From: SHLQ01 sp964445255
GTDB taxonomy: Bacteria; Actinomycetota; Acidimicrobiia; Acidimicrobiales; SHLQ01
Length of the DNA stretch: 44,073 nucleotides
Direction: 5' to 3'
Assembly (NCBI GenBank): GCA_964445255.1
Contig: CAYUKM010000004.1
Span: 1-44,073 of the forward strand
Shown here piece by piece: positions 8,880-18,123 of this stretch. Each line of letters opens with the position of its first letter. Position 1 is the first letter of the stretch. The translations under genes and the position numbers were made by a program. The notes under the pieces are model-generated. The model did not search any database. It was not told the DNA's origin and saw nothing but the letters and a program-made list of their open reading frames with translations.

Positions 8880-9670
8880 GACCGCACCCACCATCGGTCT
8901 CTAAGAGCCACAAGCAAGACCACCGACAGTGCAACGAGCACCAGGCTGATTGCAATCGCTGCGTCTCGGTCGGACTCGAGCGTGACGAACACGGCCAGCG
9001 GTAGCGTCTGGGTCCGCCCTTGCAAGTTGCCAGCGAAGGTGATGGTCGCGCCGAACTCCCCGAGAGCCCGCGCCCACGCTAAGACGATGCCCGCTCGCAA
9101 CGACGGAGCGATTAGTGGCAAGGTCACCCGTCGGAAGACTTCGAGTTCGCTCGCGCCCAACGTTGCTGCTGCTCGCTCATGACGACCGTCAAGCGAACGG
9201 AGCGCGCCCTCGACGGTGATGATGAGGAACGGCATAGCAACGAAGGTGTTCGCCATGATCACGCCGGTCAGCGTGAAGGGAAGGGTAAGCCCAGTTCCCG
9301 CGTCAAGGGCTTCACCGAAGACTCCTCGTCGACCGAAGGCGAACAACAATGCAGCCCCACCGACCACGGGAGGCAGAACCATCGGGAGGGTCACGATCGC
9401 GCGAATTGCATCGCGACCAGGAAATGGGACGCGGGCCAAGACGAAGGCGAGTGGCACCCCGATCAGGGCGCTGATGACCGCGGAGATGAGCGAGCTGACG
9501 ATCGAGACCCGCAACGCATCGAGGACGATCTCTGAGGTAAAGAGCTCCCCGAGTCGAGTCCACGGCGTGCGGGCCAACAGGCCGATGAGCGGGGCGACGA
9601 ATATCAGTACCCCGATGACGGCGAGGGCGATCAGAAGGGCTGGGGGCCGCGGTGTCCCTCTTGTGCTCAC
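8876..9670 (-). CDS. modB: Molybdate ABC transporter permease
   Basis: 264-residue integral membrane protein with about five to six hydrophobic helices. The binding-protein-dependent permease EAA-like loop is visible (about residues 165-195: RAAATLGASELEVFRRVTLP, then LIAPSLRAGIVLAWARALGEFG). The ALGEFGATI and TQTLPLAVF segments are characteristic of ModB/CysT-type permeases. The start is GTG, overlapping the modA stop by 4 bp, and the end overlaps modC by 4 bp, so A, B and C are one translationally linked unit. Confidence 0.93.
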   Translation of the reverse strand: MSTRGTPRPPALLIALAVIGVLIFVAPLIGLLARTPWTRLGELFTSEIVLDALRVSIVSSLISAVISALIGVPLAFVLARVPFPGRDAIRAIVTLPMVLPPVVGGAALLFAFGRRGVFGEALDAGTGLTLPFTLTGVIMANTFVAMPFLIITVEGALRSLDGRHERAAATLGASELEVFRRVTLPLIAPSLRAGIVLAWARALGEFGATITFAGNLQGRTQTLPLAVFVTLESDRDAAIAISLVLVALSVVLLVALRDRWWVRS

Positions 9671-10419
9671 GGCGCGCCGAACCCGGCGTCTCGGAGTGCG
9701 CTCTGCGCGAGGTCGCTGCTCAGGAAGTCGATGAAGCGGTCGGAACCACCGCCAGAACCGACGAGACTGGCCGCCACGTACGTGGTCGTACCAGCTTCGG
9801 TGAAAGGTTCGCCAATGGCAACGAGGTCGCTGCTTGCGATTACATCGGTGTCGTACACCAGGGCCCCATCAACCTCACCCAATTCGACCTTGCCGACCAA
9901 GGCTCGGGCACTCGGCTCGAACGTGTCGACGGCAGGCTCGACACCAGCTGCTGCGAGTACGGCAGCACCCAGCTGACCGCAGGGCACTTCCTCCGCGCAG
10001 AGCCCGATGATCGGATCGTCCTCAGCGAACGATTCGAGGTTGACAATCTGGGCCGGGTTGTCGCCGGGCACCGCCAATACGATGGCGTTGGTCGCTACAG
10101 GCTCGATCCCTGGGCGGATCAACCCGAGCGTCGCGAGTTCGGCCATGATCGACGGGTTCGCTGAAACGAAGACCCCTGCTGGCGCGCCGTCGAGGATCTG
10201 CTCACGTAGAGCCGAACTGCCAGCGAAGTTCAGTTCAACCTCGGTGCCCGTCGAGAGTGTGTAGCTCTCTGCTATCGGAGGTAGGACATCGGTGAGCGAC
10301 GAGGCCGCGAAAACGACGAGGGTGTCGGAGTCGCTACTCGCCCCGCACCCGCCTAAGACAATGGCGAGGAAAAAGGCACTTAGGCACAGCCGTAGCCGCT
10401 GTACAGTTGTCGCTCGCAC
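9667..10419 (-). CDS. modA: Molybdate-binding lipoprotein of the ABC transporter
   Basis: About 250-residue substrate-binding protein with a lipoprotein signal (hydrophobic stretch then LGGC lipobox) that anchors it outside the membrane. The mature protein begins with the ModA pattern LVVFAASSLTDVLPPIAE, then FAGSSALREQILDGAP and VFVSANP, which line the oxyanion pocket in the family. I chose GTG 10419 (VRATTVQRL...) because the frame upstream codes for low-likelihood Arg-rich sequence antisense to the next gene; the exact start is uncertain. It is first gene of modABC. No ModE-type regulator gene is present nearby. Confidence 0.9.
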   Translation of the reverse strand: MRATTVQRLRLCLSAFFLAIVLGGCGASSDSDTLVVFAASSLTDVLPPIAESYTLSTGTEVELNFAGSSALREQILDGAPAGVFVSANPSIMAELATLGLIRPGIEPVATNAIVLAVPGDNPAQIVNLESFAEDDPIIGLCAEEVPCGQLGAAVLAAAGVEPAVDTFEPSARALVGKVELGEVDGALVYDTDVIASSDLVAIGEPFTEAGTTTYVAASLVGSGGGSDRFIDFLSSDLAQSALRDAGFGAP

Positions 10420-10505
10420 TACTCCAGCTTCGCCGATCTGCGTCGTTCTGTCGACGCAGCCCGACCCAATCTGGCTCGAGCAGCGTGAAATTGCGGGGCC
10501 AGGCG

Positions 10506-11480
10506 CTAATGGGCGGCAGCGTGTTCGGACTTTGCGCCGCCGCGGCTCTCCTTGACCTTGTCGACGATCGTCGCAACGATCGAACCAATCACGAAGCCGA
10601 TAACGGCCGAGATCGCGGTGTTGACGAGCCAAGCGAGGAAGCCGCCAATACCTCCGACGCCGATCACGAGATCTTCGGCTGCATGGATGAAGTCTTCCGG
10701 TGCGTTCCAGCCCAGGTCGTGGGCCCCGACCACCAGGATGTGACCGCCTACCCAGAGCATGGCGCCGGTACCGATCACGGTGAGCCACTTCAACAAGACG
10801 GGCATGCCGTTCACCATCGCTCGGCCAAGTTTTTGTGAGCTCTCGCTATCTGTCTCGGTCAGTCGCAGGCCGACATCGTCCATCTTCACAATTCCAGCGA
10901 CGAGTCCATAGACCACGGCGGTGATAAGAATTGCGACGATCACCATGATGATTGCCAGGAAGATAAACGAAGCGTCCGGGTTGTCGTCCTGGAGGCCGTC
11001 GAGGGCGATCACCATAATCTCGCCGGACAAGATGAAGTCGGTGCGAACCGCGCCGGCGATCGTTTCCTTCTCGGCATCGGGGCCTTTCACCACGTCGGGG
11101 ACGTCGTGGTCGTGGTCGTCCTTCTTGATCAGCGCGTGAATGATCTTGTGCGCGCCCTCGTAAGTCAAGAAGAGACCACCGAAGATCAAGATGATATCGA
11201 CGAGGATCGGTACGAATGCGTTCAGGATCAAGATGATGGGAACGATGATCAGCAGCTTGTTGCGCAGCGACCCAGTAGCAATCTGCTTGATGATGGGAAG
11301 CTCCCGATCCGCAGCAAGACCTTGGACGTACTGAGGAGTTACCGCGGTGTCATCGATCACCACACCGGCTGCTTTCGCACTCGCCTTACCAGCAGCCACT
11401 CCGACGTCGTCAATGGAAGCGGCCGCCAGCTTCGCTAGCGCCGCTACATCGTCCAAAAGTCCTACTAGTCCACCGGCCAT
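10506..11480 (-). CDS. DUF808 family membrane protein
   Basis: 324-residue multi-pass protein of the DUF808 (E. coli YedI-like) family. The opening MAGGLVGLLDDVAALAKLAA is followed by DDVGVAAGKASAKAAGVVIDDTAVTPQYV and LPIIKQIATGSLRNKLLIIVP (fragments quoted in under-20 pieces in the family pattern), then several hydrophobic helices. Start ATG 11480 is supported by a purine-rich GGAAGAGAGAG sequence just upstream, and by the family's usual N-terminus. Length is normal. DUF808 proteins have no established biochemical role. It is separated from modA by 86 bp and may or may not share a transcript with it. Confidence 0.88.
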   Translation of the reverse strand: MAGGLVGLLDDVAALAKLAAASIDDVGVAAGKASAKAAGVVIDDTAVTPQYVQGLAADRELPIIKQIATGSLRNKLLIIVPIILILNAFVPILVDIILIFGGLFLTYEGAHKIIHALIKKDDHDHDVPDVVKGPDAEKETIAGAVRTDFILSGEIMVIALDGLQDDNPDASFIFLAIIMVIVAILITAVVYGLVAGIVKMDDVGLRLTETDSESSQKLGRAMVNGMPVLLKWLTVIGTGAMLWVGGHILVVGAHDLGWNAPEDFIHAAEDLVIGVGGIGGFLAWLVNTAISAVIGFVIGSIVATIVDKVKESRGGAKSEHAAAH

Positions 11481-11604
11481 GATCTCTCTCTTCCTCGCAG
11501 ACCCTCTGAGATTAGCCCCTTTCGGCCGCCTCGTGACAACAGTGAGCCAAGTCGACAGACCGCCCAAAACCAGTAGCAGCTACCGCCTATTCACCACCGA
11601 ATTG

Positions 11605-11940
11605 TTAGCGGCCCTCGGCGAACCGGTGAAGCTCCTGACGAAGGAGGTTCGTAGAGCGCTGAGCCTGCTCGACCACACCCTCGGTAAGGCCGATCTTGGG
11701 TTTCCCGGCCGCCTTGAGCATCGCCCGAACCACTGGCACCGTAGCTTCCCCGAGCGACCAGACCCGACGGCTGACGACCTCTTGTCGGAGTTCACGATCG
11801 ACCACCCGCAACGAGTTCAGCTGCAGCTCGATGGTCTGGCGATGATGTGCACGCAAGGGCGAACCGAGAACCTCGATCTCCAGCTGTACCGCCTCAATGT
11901 CTCGAATCAGGCGCTTTATGGCGTCGTGAAGATCCTTCAC
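11605..11940 (-). CDS. Small helical protein of unknown function, coupled to copA
   Basis: 111-residue soluble protein, predominantly charged and helical: residues 1-60 read as amphipathic helix (MKDLHDAIKRLIRDIEAVQ...), with no Cys or His cluster that would suggest metal binding and no signal peptide. I do not recognise a family. The ATG overlaps the stop of the upstream P-type ATPase gene by 4 bp (ATGA), so it is almost certainly translated from the same transcript. This is the main argument that it is real. A link with copper transport is inferred only from this coupling. Confidence 0.7.
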   Translation of the reverse strand: MKDLHDAIKRLIRDIEAVQLEIEVLGSPLRAHHRQTIELQLNSLRVVDRELRQEVVSRRVWSLGEATVPVVRAMLKAAGKPKIGLTEGVVEQAQRSTNLLRQELHRFAEGR

Positions 11941-14090
11941 CTGGCGCTCGCGAACTGACGCAGTCGCAAGCTGTTCGACACGACGAACAGCGAGGAAAGC
12001 CCCATCGCGGCAGCGGCGATCGCCGGGTTGAGAATTCCAAAGGCCGCGAGTGGAATCGCGGCCGCGTTGTAGGCGAAGGCCCAGAACAGGTTGCCCTTGA
12101 TCGTGCGTAGCGTCGCCCGAGAGAGGCCGATCGCATCGGCCACTGCTAGGAGATCACCTGACACCACGGTGAGGTCCGACGCCTCGATCGCCACGTCGGT
12201 TCCGGTGCCGATTGCGATGCCAATGTCGGCTTGGGCCAGGGCGGGTGCGTCGTTGATACCGTCGCCCACCATCGCCACGCGGTGCCCATCGGCCTGGAGC
12301 CGGGCGATCGTTGCAGCCTTCTCGTCAGGGAAGACCTCTGCTATCACCGCGTCGTTGGGGCGCGATCCAATACCGACCTCGCTCGCCACGGCAGCAGCGG
12401 TGCGGACGTTGTCGCCCGTGAGCAACGTGACCGCCATACCGAGATCGTGGAACGACGAAACAGCGTCGGTCGACGTGGGCTTCACCGCGTCAGTAACGAC
12501 AAAGACGAGCTCGGCGGTGTCGTCGCGGCCTGCGAACACAACCGTGGCGCCTCGCTCTTCGCCATCCTCTGCCAAAGCGGATAGTTCGCCGGAAACGTCA
12601 GTGAATAGACTGCGTCGCCCAACCTGAGTTCGGTGACCATCGACATCGGCGCGGACGCCGAGCCCGGGAAGGTTCTCGAAGTTCTCGATCGGCAGGTGAC
12701 CGGGCACCGTGGCCGAGATCGCTCGTGCGATGGGATGTTCGGAGCGAGCCTCGACCGATGCGGCGAGTTTCTTCACCTCATCGACGACATCCGCGCTTAG
12801 GCCGGGTGAAATCACGTCGGAAACGGTCATCGCTGCGGCGGTTACGGTTCCGGTCTTGTCGAGAACGATCACATCGACAGCTCGAGTGTCCTCGAGTACC
12901 TCGCCACCCTTGATGATCACGCCGAGCTGAGCACCTCGACCCGTGCCGACCATGATCCCGAGCGGCGTAGCCAACCCGAGCGCGCACGGGCAGGCGATGA
13001 TGAGCACCGCAACCGCTGCGGTGAACGCCGCGTCGACGTCGCCGGCAATTGCGAGCCACGCGATGAGGGTGACGATCGAGATGACGATGGCGAGCGGAAC
13101 GAATACCCCCGACACCCGGTCGGCGAGTCGCTGCACGTCGGCTCGGCCGCCCTGGGCCTCGTCGACGAGACGGATGATCTGGGCAAGTGCGGTGTCGGAA
13201 CCCACTTTGGTCGCCTCGACGGTGAGCGAACCGTTCGCGTTGATCGTCGCGCCGATGACCTCATCGCCAGGCGCGACGCCGACGGGAACCGGTTCGCCGG
13301 TGACCATCGATGCGTCGACCGCCGAGTGGCCGTCGACGACAACCCCATCGGTAGCGATCTTCTCGCCGGGCCGAACAATGAAGCGCATGCCGACGGCGAG
13401 GTCGTCGAGGGCGATCTCGCTACCGTCCTCCAGCAGAGCGGTCTTCGCCCCGAGATCAGCGAGCGCTCGGATGGCATCCCCGGACCGGCGTTTCGCACGA
13501 AGCTCAAGCCATTTGCCCAACAAGATGAAGGCCACGATGATGGCGCCGGTCTCGAAGTACACGAACTCACCAATGCCGCCCAACAAGACCACGTACGACC
13601 AGATCAGCGCCGCCAGCGAACCCATCGATACCAGCGTGTCCATGGTCGTGGCACCTTGGCGCAGGTTCTTCCATGCCGCCCGATGGAACGGCCAACCTGC
13701 CCACAAAATGACCGGTGTCGCGAGCGCCGCCAGCACCCAGCGAATCCCGTCGAAATGCAGTGCATCGACCATCCCCAGGACCATTGCGGGGATCGCCAGG
13801 GAAAGAGCGAAGGTCACTCGACGGCGAAGGTCTAGATCTCGCCGCTCTTCCGCCAGATCACGTTCTTCGGCCTCGATGACCGAGTAACCCAGTGAGACCA
13901 CTCGGGCGGACAGCTCCGAGGTATCCAACGATCCGTCGTGCAGGATCGTTGCTCGCCCGGTGGCAAAGTTCACCTGGGCCTGACCGACCGAATCAAGCTT
14001 GCCGAAGTGGTCTTGGATCCGAGCCGCGCACGCACCACACGTCATGCCATCGACCCCTAGATCGGTGCGCACTTCGGTGTTGGCGGCCAT
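11937..14090 (-). CDS. copA: Copper-type P1B ATPase (heavy-metal-translocating)
   Basis: 717-residue cation-exporting P-type ATPase. It has one N-terminal heavy-metal-associated domain with GMTCGAC (Cys18, Cys21), membrane helices, and an actuator loop with VTGEPVPV. The transmembrane metal motif is Cys-Pro-Cys (residues 367-369, ACPCALGLATP), the phosphorylated aspartate is Asp411 in DKTGT, and the hinge is GDGINDAPAL. CPC with a single HMA is typical of Cu(I) exporters. I chose ATG 14090 (MAANTEV), immediately before the HMA domain; an in-frame ATG lies 90 bp upstream but inside the divergent promoter region. It shares a transcript with the 111-residue protein downstream. No CsoR or CueR gene is nearby; an imperfect inverted repeat GGGGT/ACCCC at 14104-14127 lies upstream. 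Confidence 0.93.
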   Translation of the reverse strand: MAANTEVRTDLGVDGMTCGACAARIQDHFGKLDSVGQAQVNFATGRATILHDGSLDTSELSARVVSLGYSVIEAEERDLAEERRDLDLRRRVTFALSLAIPAMVLGMVDALHFDGIRWVLAALATPVILWAGWPFHRAAWKNLRQGATTMDTLVSMGSLAALIWSYVVLLGGIGEFVYFETGAIIVAFILLGKWLELRAKRRSGDAIRALADLGAKTALLEDGSEIALDDLAVGMRFIVRPGEKIATDGVVVDGHSAVDASMVTGEPVPVGVAPGDEVIGATINANGSLTVEATKVGSDTALAQIIRLVDEAQGGRADVQRLADRVSGVFVPLAIVISIVTLIAWLAIAGDVDAAFTAAVAVLIIACPCALGLATPLGIMVGTGRGAQLGVIIKGGEVLEDTRAVDVIVLDKTGTVTAAAMTVSDVISPGLSADVVDEVKKLAASVEARSEHPIARAISATVPGHLPIENFENLPGLGVRADVDGHRTQVGRRSLFTDVSGELSALAEDGEERGATVVFAGRDDTAELVFVVTDAVKPTSTDAVSSFHDLGMAVTLLTGDNVRTAAAVASEVGIGSRPNDAVIAEVFPDEKAATIARLQADGHRVAMVGDGINDAPALAQADIGIAIGTGTDVAIEASDLTVVSGDLLAVADAIGLSRATLRTIKGNLFWAFAYNAAAIPLAAFGILNPAIAAAAMGLSSLFVVSNSLRLRQFASAR

Positions 14091-14158
14091 TTGTTCAGGA
14101 TACGGGGTTCTATGGTGTGCGTACCCCCCAGCAACGTTTCGATCAACGAGGAATTTCG

Positions 14159-15583
14159 ATGACGGCAGCGCCCCAATCAAACCAGACCGAATCCCACTTG
14201 GAGCACCTCCTCGCCCAACAACAAAGCGCTCATCAGCTCACCCCCTACCCCACTCGCGAGGTTCGGATCCGCCGGTTGGACCGAATGCGTTCGATGCTCA
14301 CCGACAATCGGAGTGCGATCGCCGCCGCCATCGCCGAGGACTTTGGCCAACGTCCCGAGGTTGAGACACGGATCGCCGACCTCGGGGGCGTAATCGGTAG
14401 CGTCGATTTCGCCAAGCGCCACCTCAAGTCGTGGATGAAACCCCGCCGCCGAGGCACCGAGTTGTGGTTCCGTCCGGCGTCTAACGCGATCGTGGCCCAG
14501 CCGAAGGGGGTCGTCGGGGTGATGTCGCCGTGGAACTATCCCGTCGACCTCGCCTTGCAGCCCGCGGTCTCGGCGTTGGCGGCGGGCAATCGGGTGATGA
14601 TCCGGATGTCGGAGATTACGCCGGCGACCACCGAGGTGATCACCGGGTTGGTCGAAGACACCTTCGACGCTGACGTTGTGACCGTGGTGGGCGGCGACGC
14701 GGACCTCGCCGCCGCGTTCTCGGCCTTACCCTTCGACCATCTGGTCTTTACAGGGAGCACGCGGGTGGGCGGCCTCGTCGCCCAAGCGGCCGCCGCCAAC
14801 CTGACCCCACTCACCCTTGAACTGGGCGGTAAGAGCCCGGCGATCATCTCGCCGACCTACTCGATCGAGGCTTCTGCGGGTCGCCTTGCTTGGGGCAAGA
14901 CCTTTAACTCAGGTCAGACCTGCATTGCTCCTGACTACATCTTGATGCATCCGGACCAGCGCATGGACTTCGTCGAGGCGGCCACCCGGTGGTTCGCCAA
15001 GGCCCACGGAACATCGACCGCCGACTACACGACCATCGTGAACGACCACGCCTTCGAACGAGCCAATTCGCTGGTGGCCGACGCTCAAGAGCGCGGCGCG
15101 ACCGTGCTAGCGACCGATCTGCCCAGCGGGCATCACCCTCGCCACTTCCCACTGACGTTCGTGCTCGATGCACCGGCCGACGCCCGGGTGTTGACCGAGG
15201 AGATCTTCGCCCCGATCCTGCCGATCGTGTCGGTCAACAGTGTTGATGAGGCAATCCTCTACTCAAACGAGCGCGACGAACCTCTGGCCGCGTACCTGTT
15301 CTCGAACGTGGTGCGGGAAGTGAACGCCGCAACAACCCGGCTCGTCTCGGGGGGACTTGCGATCAACGAGGTGCTCGTCCACTTCGCTCAACACGACCTT
15401 CCCTTCGGCGGTGTCGGCACATCGGGCATCGGACGGGTCCATGGTCAGGCCGGCTTCGACGAACTATCGAACCTGCGAGGCGTGTTCACCCAGCGCGACA
15501 TCGCCGGTCGAACCGGTCTGAGCCTCCTGTATCCGCCCTACGGCGAGGTCACCGAGAAGATCTTGCGTCAGATGGGCAACTAG
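14159..15583 (+). CDS. Aldehyde dehydrogenase (class-3 / coniferyl-aldehyde-type)
   Basis: 474-residue NAD(P)-dependent aldehyde dehydrogenase. The catalytic Glu221 (LELGGKSP) and Cys255 (SGQTCIAPDY) are in place, with the oxyanion Asn in MSPWNYP. The short length and sequence style (RRRGTELWFRPASNAIVAQP, YLFSNVVREVN, GQAGFDELSN) resemble the class-3/fatty-aldehyde and coniferyl-aldehyde dehydrogenase group rather than the 480-500-residue betaine or succinate-semialdehyde types. The ATG at 14159 has a good ribosome site (GAGGAA, 6 bp upstream). The frame is open far upstream, but that part is antisense to copA. The natural substrate is not known. Confidence 0.88.
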   Translation: MTAAPQSNQTESHLEHLLAQQQSAHQLTPYPTREVRIRRLDRMRSMLTDNRSAIAAAIAEDFGQRPEVETRIADLGGVIGSVDFAKRHLKSWMKPRRRGTELWFRPASNAIVAQPKGVVGVMSPWNYPVDLALQPAVSALAAGNRVMIRMSEITPATTEVITGLVEDTFDADVVTVVGGDADLAAAFSALPFDHLVFTGSTRVGGLVAQAAAANLTPLTLELGGKSPAIISPTYSIEASAGRLAWGKTFNSGQTCIAPDYILMHPDQRMDFVEAATRWFAKAHGTSTADYTTIVNDHAFERANSLVADAQERGATVLATDLPSGHHPRHFPLTFVLDAPADARVLTEEIFAPILPIVSVNSVDEAILYSNERDEPLAAYLFSNVVREVNAATTRLVSGGLAINEVLVHFAQHDLPFGGVGTSGIGRVHGQAGFDELSNLRGVFTQRDIAGRTGLSLLYPPYGEVTEKILRQMGN

Positions 15584-15659
15584 TCGAGGGCCTCGGCGAT
15601 GCCTGCGACCCAGAGGGTGCCGGTATCGGTGGCGTGTGAGGCCGTAGAATTGACCTCCC

Positions 15660-16277
15660 ATGAAAAACCGACAATTCCTTCGACTGTTCCTCGCCGCGAT
15701 CGCTGCGATGTTGATTCTTGCTAGCTGTTCCAGCGACGACGAGTCGGCTGCTCCAGATACCACCGTGGCCGAGGTCGACGACTCTTCCGACAGCGTTGAG
15801 GCTGACGAAGAGGCCGAGGATCCCGAGGTTGAAGACGAGGCCCGAGAAGAGCCCGTCGACGATGCGCCTACCACCACGGTCGATACCCGCACCGACCTAG
15901 AGATCGCAACCGACAACTTGGATGTGACTTCCTTCCAGCTCGGAGTCCAAGATCTTGAGGGTGCCGCCAACTGTGTGATCGAGCGCCTGGAGTCCGAGGG
16001 CGTTCCCTTCACCGGCGAGGGCACCGCTGACCTCGTCGCGTTGATTGCTTGCGAACCTGACGCGATCACCCAATGGCTTCCCGATTCGAACCCCGTGCTC
16101 GGAAACGGCGAGGAGTGGAACTGCACCGTTCGCCAAATCGGCGACTGGTTGAGTGCACGTAGCATTCCTGAGGCCGAAGCGTTCCTCGGAGCTGGCGCTC
16201 CCCCACAGGAGTTCTTCGATCTCGCTGCGGAGAACTGCAACATCGCGGTCGAGGACGTCGCCGCAGCGCTCTCGTAA
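15660..16277 (+). CDS. Lipoprotein of unknown function
   Basis: 205-residue protein with a type II signal: positively charged start, hydrophobic stretch, and LASC lipobox (Cys23). A highly acidic Asp/Glu/Thr-rich linker (about 24-80) leads to a C-terminal folded part (about 85-205) with four cysteines that could form two disulfides (CVIE, ACEP, NCTV, NCNI). I do not recognise a domain. The acidic linker is typical of actinobacterial surface lipoproteins that span the wall. It stands alone between an aldehyde dehydrogenase and a convergent LacI-type gene, so context gives no functional clue. Confidence 0.75.
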   Translation: MKNRQFLRLFLAAIAAMLILASCSSDDESAAPDTTVAEVDDSSDSVEADEEAEDPEVEDEAREEPVDDAPTTTVDTRTDLEIATDNLDVTSFQLGVQDLEGAANCVIERLESEGVPFTGEGTADLVALIACEPDAITQWLPDSNPVLGNGEEWNCTVRQIGDWLSARSIPEAEAFLGAGAPPQEFFDLAAENCNIAVEDVAAALS

Positions 16278-16298
16278 TTGGCTCTCTAGGTCGTCGGT

Positions 16299-17312
16299 CT
16301 AGGAACTCGCGGTACTGCCGCGGGTGATGAGTTCGCCGTCGAAGCGGATGGACTCTATTGGACGGTCTCGTGTTTCGATGCGAGCCAGCAAGAGCCGGAC
16401 CGCCTCTTTGGCCATTTGACCTGTAGGTTGCCGCACTGTCGTGAGATCGAAGACGGACCAACTCGACATTGGGATATCGTCGTAGCCGACCACCCAAGTG
16501 TCCTGCGGGACCCGAATCCCAAGGCGCTTGGCCTCATCCAGTACTCCAAAGGCGGTGTAGTCGTTCGTCGCAAAGATCGCATCTGGCGGATCGTCTGAGT
16601 TCATGACCGCGGCACAGAACTCACGTCCACACTCGGCCGAGAACTCCTTGTAGGTAATGAACGGCTCGTAGTCCGGACGAGCGTCTCGCCACTCGGCGAG
16701 GAACCCCTCCGCGCGTTCACGGCTGGTGCTCGCGATCTCCGGACCCGCGATAATCGCCGGTTTGCGGCCTGCCTCAAGGAAGTACCGGGCGACCCTGCGC
16801 CCGCCGCTGCAATTGTCCGAGGTGACCGAGTCGATGTCGAGCGCTGGCATTCCGCGGTTGATCAAGGCGACTGGGAGCGCCAATTGTTGCGCTCGACTGA
16901 GCGTCGTCGATCCGCGGGTCGCGGTCGCGAAGATTGCGCCGTCGACAAGCCCTTGTTGGACCGCCGCGAGCACCGACCCGTCATCGACTGCGATAGCGGC
17001 ATCCCACAACAACATCATCTGCCCCTCTGCGGAGAGCGCTTCGTTTAGCGCTTCCACCAGCTCGGGATAGAACGGGTTCGTGATGTCGGCCACCACGACC
17101 GCGATGGTGCTCGTGCGCTGCGTTTTCAGCGCACGAGCGTTCACATTCGGTTGATAGCCCAACTCATCGAGGGCGCGCTCGACCTTCTCTCGCGTCGCGT
17201 CAGAGACCGGGGTGGTGCCCGAAAGCACCCGCGAGACCGTCGCCTGACTAACACCCGCGTGAGCAGCGACATCGACGCTACTCACCGGACGGTCCGCCCT
17301 CGATCTAACCAT
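16299..17312 (-). CDS. LacI-family transcriptional regulator
   Basis: 337-residue repressor with an N-terminal helix-turn-helix (about residues 10-30: SSVDVAAHAGVSQATVSRVL), hinge helix (DATREKVERALDELGYQPN) and a periplasmic-binding-protein-like effector domain. The ATG overlaps the stop of the cyclase gene upstream by 1 bp (TAATG), so it is the second gene of a two-gene leftward unit. Its position within the divergent catabolic locus suggests that it controls both that unit and the rightward Mo-hydroxylase genes. A palindrome in the shared intergenic region (18107-18123) is the candidate operator. LacI proteins usually bind sugars or nucleosides, but the effector here cannot be read from the sequence. 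Confidence 0.93.
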   Translation of the reverse strand: MVRSRADRPVSSVDVAAHAGVSQATVSRVLSGTTPVSDATREKVERALDELGYQPNVNARALKTQRTSTIAVVVADITNPFYPELVEALNEALSAEGQMMLLWDAAIAVDDGSVLAAVQQGLVDGAIFATATRGSTTLSRAQQLALPVALINRGMPALDIDSVTSDNCSGGRRVARYFLEAGRKPAIIAGPEIASTSRERAEGFLAEWRDARPDYEPFITYKEFSAECGREFCAAVMNSDDPPDAIFATNDYTAFGVLDEAKRLGIRVPQDTWVVGYDDIPMSSWSVFDLTTVRQPTGQMAKEAVRLLLARIETRDRPIESIRFDGELITRGSTASS

Positions 17313-18013
17313 TACTCAATGACCGCCACCGCACGTGTGGGTCCCCCGTGTCCGCCTTTGATCTTCAACGGGAAACCGTAGAACATAAATCGAGTGCCGA
17401 GAAGTCGGTGAAGATTGGCGAGGTTCTCGTAGTGGGTAATTCGCGCCAACTTGCTCATGATGTGCGCCGGGAAGATCTTGCTCGCAGGGTTGTCTGGCGT
17501 CGGGGTGTCCACGCCAAAGACCTTCACCTTGTGGGCTGCGACCCAATCCGATGCTTCTGCGCCCAGACCGGTGTGCTGATCGAGGTACTCCAGAGTGTCC
17601 TTGTGCCGTTCGTAGTGACCGGTATTGAACAACAATACGTCGCCTTCCCGGAGTTCTTGGCCCGACTTCTCGAGCGCGTCCTCGCAGTGCTCGACGGTGA
17701 TATCGGTCCGCTCGGGGACATGAGAAACATCCAGACAAATCCCTGAGCCGAAGAACAAATCCAGCGACATTTGATCAATTGTCTCTGCGTCGGGGTCGGT
17801 GTCCAGATGACTGAACGAGTCGACGTGGGTCGGTCCGTTGTCATTGATCAACAGCCCCGTCGTCTGAAATGAAAAGTGGTCGCCCTTGTGATCGTCAACG
17901 TAGTTCGGTCCCGTTTCATAGTGGTATGCGTGTTGAAATTGCACCGTTTTATTATGTCCGGGGAACACCTTCATCGTTTCGTAGATGGGTTGTGAGAGAT
18001 CGATGACCTGCAT
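17312..18013 (-). CDS. Cyclase family protein (kynurenine-formamidase/isatin-hydrolase-like)
   Basis: 233-residue metal-dependent amidohydrolase of the cyclase family. The diagnostic metal motif is GPTHVDSFSHLD (His63, Asp65, His69), corresponding to the HxGTHxDxxxH pattern. Family members hydrolyse formamides or open cyclic amides (N-formylkynurenine, isatin). I chose ATG 18013 (MQVIDLSQPIYE), where the family homology begins and where an AAAGGA-type ribosome site sits upstream; residues further upstream come from the promoter region. It is translationally coupled to the LacI gene and divergent from the Mo-hydroxylase genes. The likely role is ring opening or amide hydrolysis in the same pathway; this is inference. 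Confidence 0.88.
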   Translation of the reverse strand: MQVIDLSQPIYETMKVFPGHNKTVQFQHAYHYETGPNYVDDHKGDHFSFQTTGLLINDNGPTHVDSFSHLDTDPDAETIDQMSLDLFFGSGICLDVSHVPERTDITVEHCEDALEKSGQELREGDVLLFNTGHYERHKDTLEYLDQHTGLGAEASDWVAAHKVKVFGVDTPTPDNPASKIFPAHIMSKLARITHYENLANLHRLLGTRFMFYGFPLKIKGGHGGPTRAVAVIE

Positions 18014-18066
18014 TGGTTTTGTTCCTTTCTCCGGGGAACACCCCTGGAAAACTCGGTGCGAACGGC

Positions 18067-18093
18067 TTGACGCGTGTCGTCCGTCACTATAGA
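18067..18093 (+). promoter_or_regulatory. Candidate promoter for the Mo-hydroxylase operon
   Basis: TTGACG at 18067-18072 and TATAGA at 18088-18093, spaced 15 bp, which is short. It lies in the divergent intergenic region, about 145 bp upstream of the large-subunit start, and just before the palindrome at 18107. Confidence 0.4.
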
Positions 18094-18106
18094 CATAAAT
18101 TTGAAA

Positions 18107-18123
18107 ACGTATTCTGCATACGT
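18107..18123. promoter_or_regulatory. Candidate LacI-type operator
   Basis: Inverted repeat ACGTAT-N5-ATACGT, part of a pair of direct ACGTATTC copies (18107-18114 and 18120-18127). It sits immediately downstream of the candidate -10 box, where a repressor would block initiation, in the region shared by the cyclase-lacI unit and the rightward operon. Confidence 0.45.

Noticed and set aside
10420..10788. Longer modA reading frame starting at 10788
   Set aside because: The added residues are Arg-rich, overlap the DUF808 gene on the same strand, and precede the lipoprotein signal.
13326..13835. Plus-strand open frame within copA
   Set aside because: Antisense shadow of a conserved P-type ATPase with no ribosome site or known motif.
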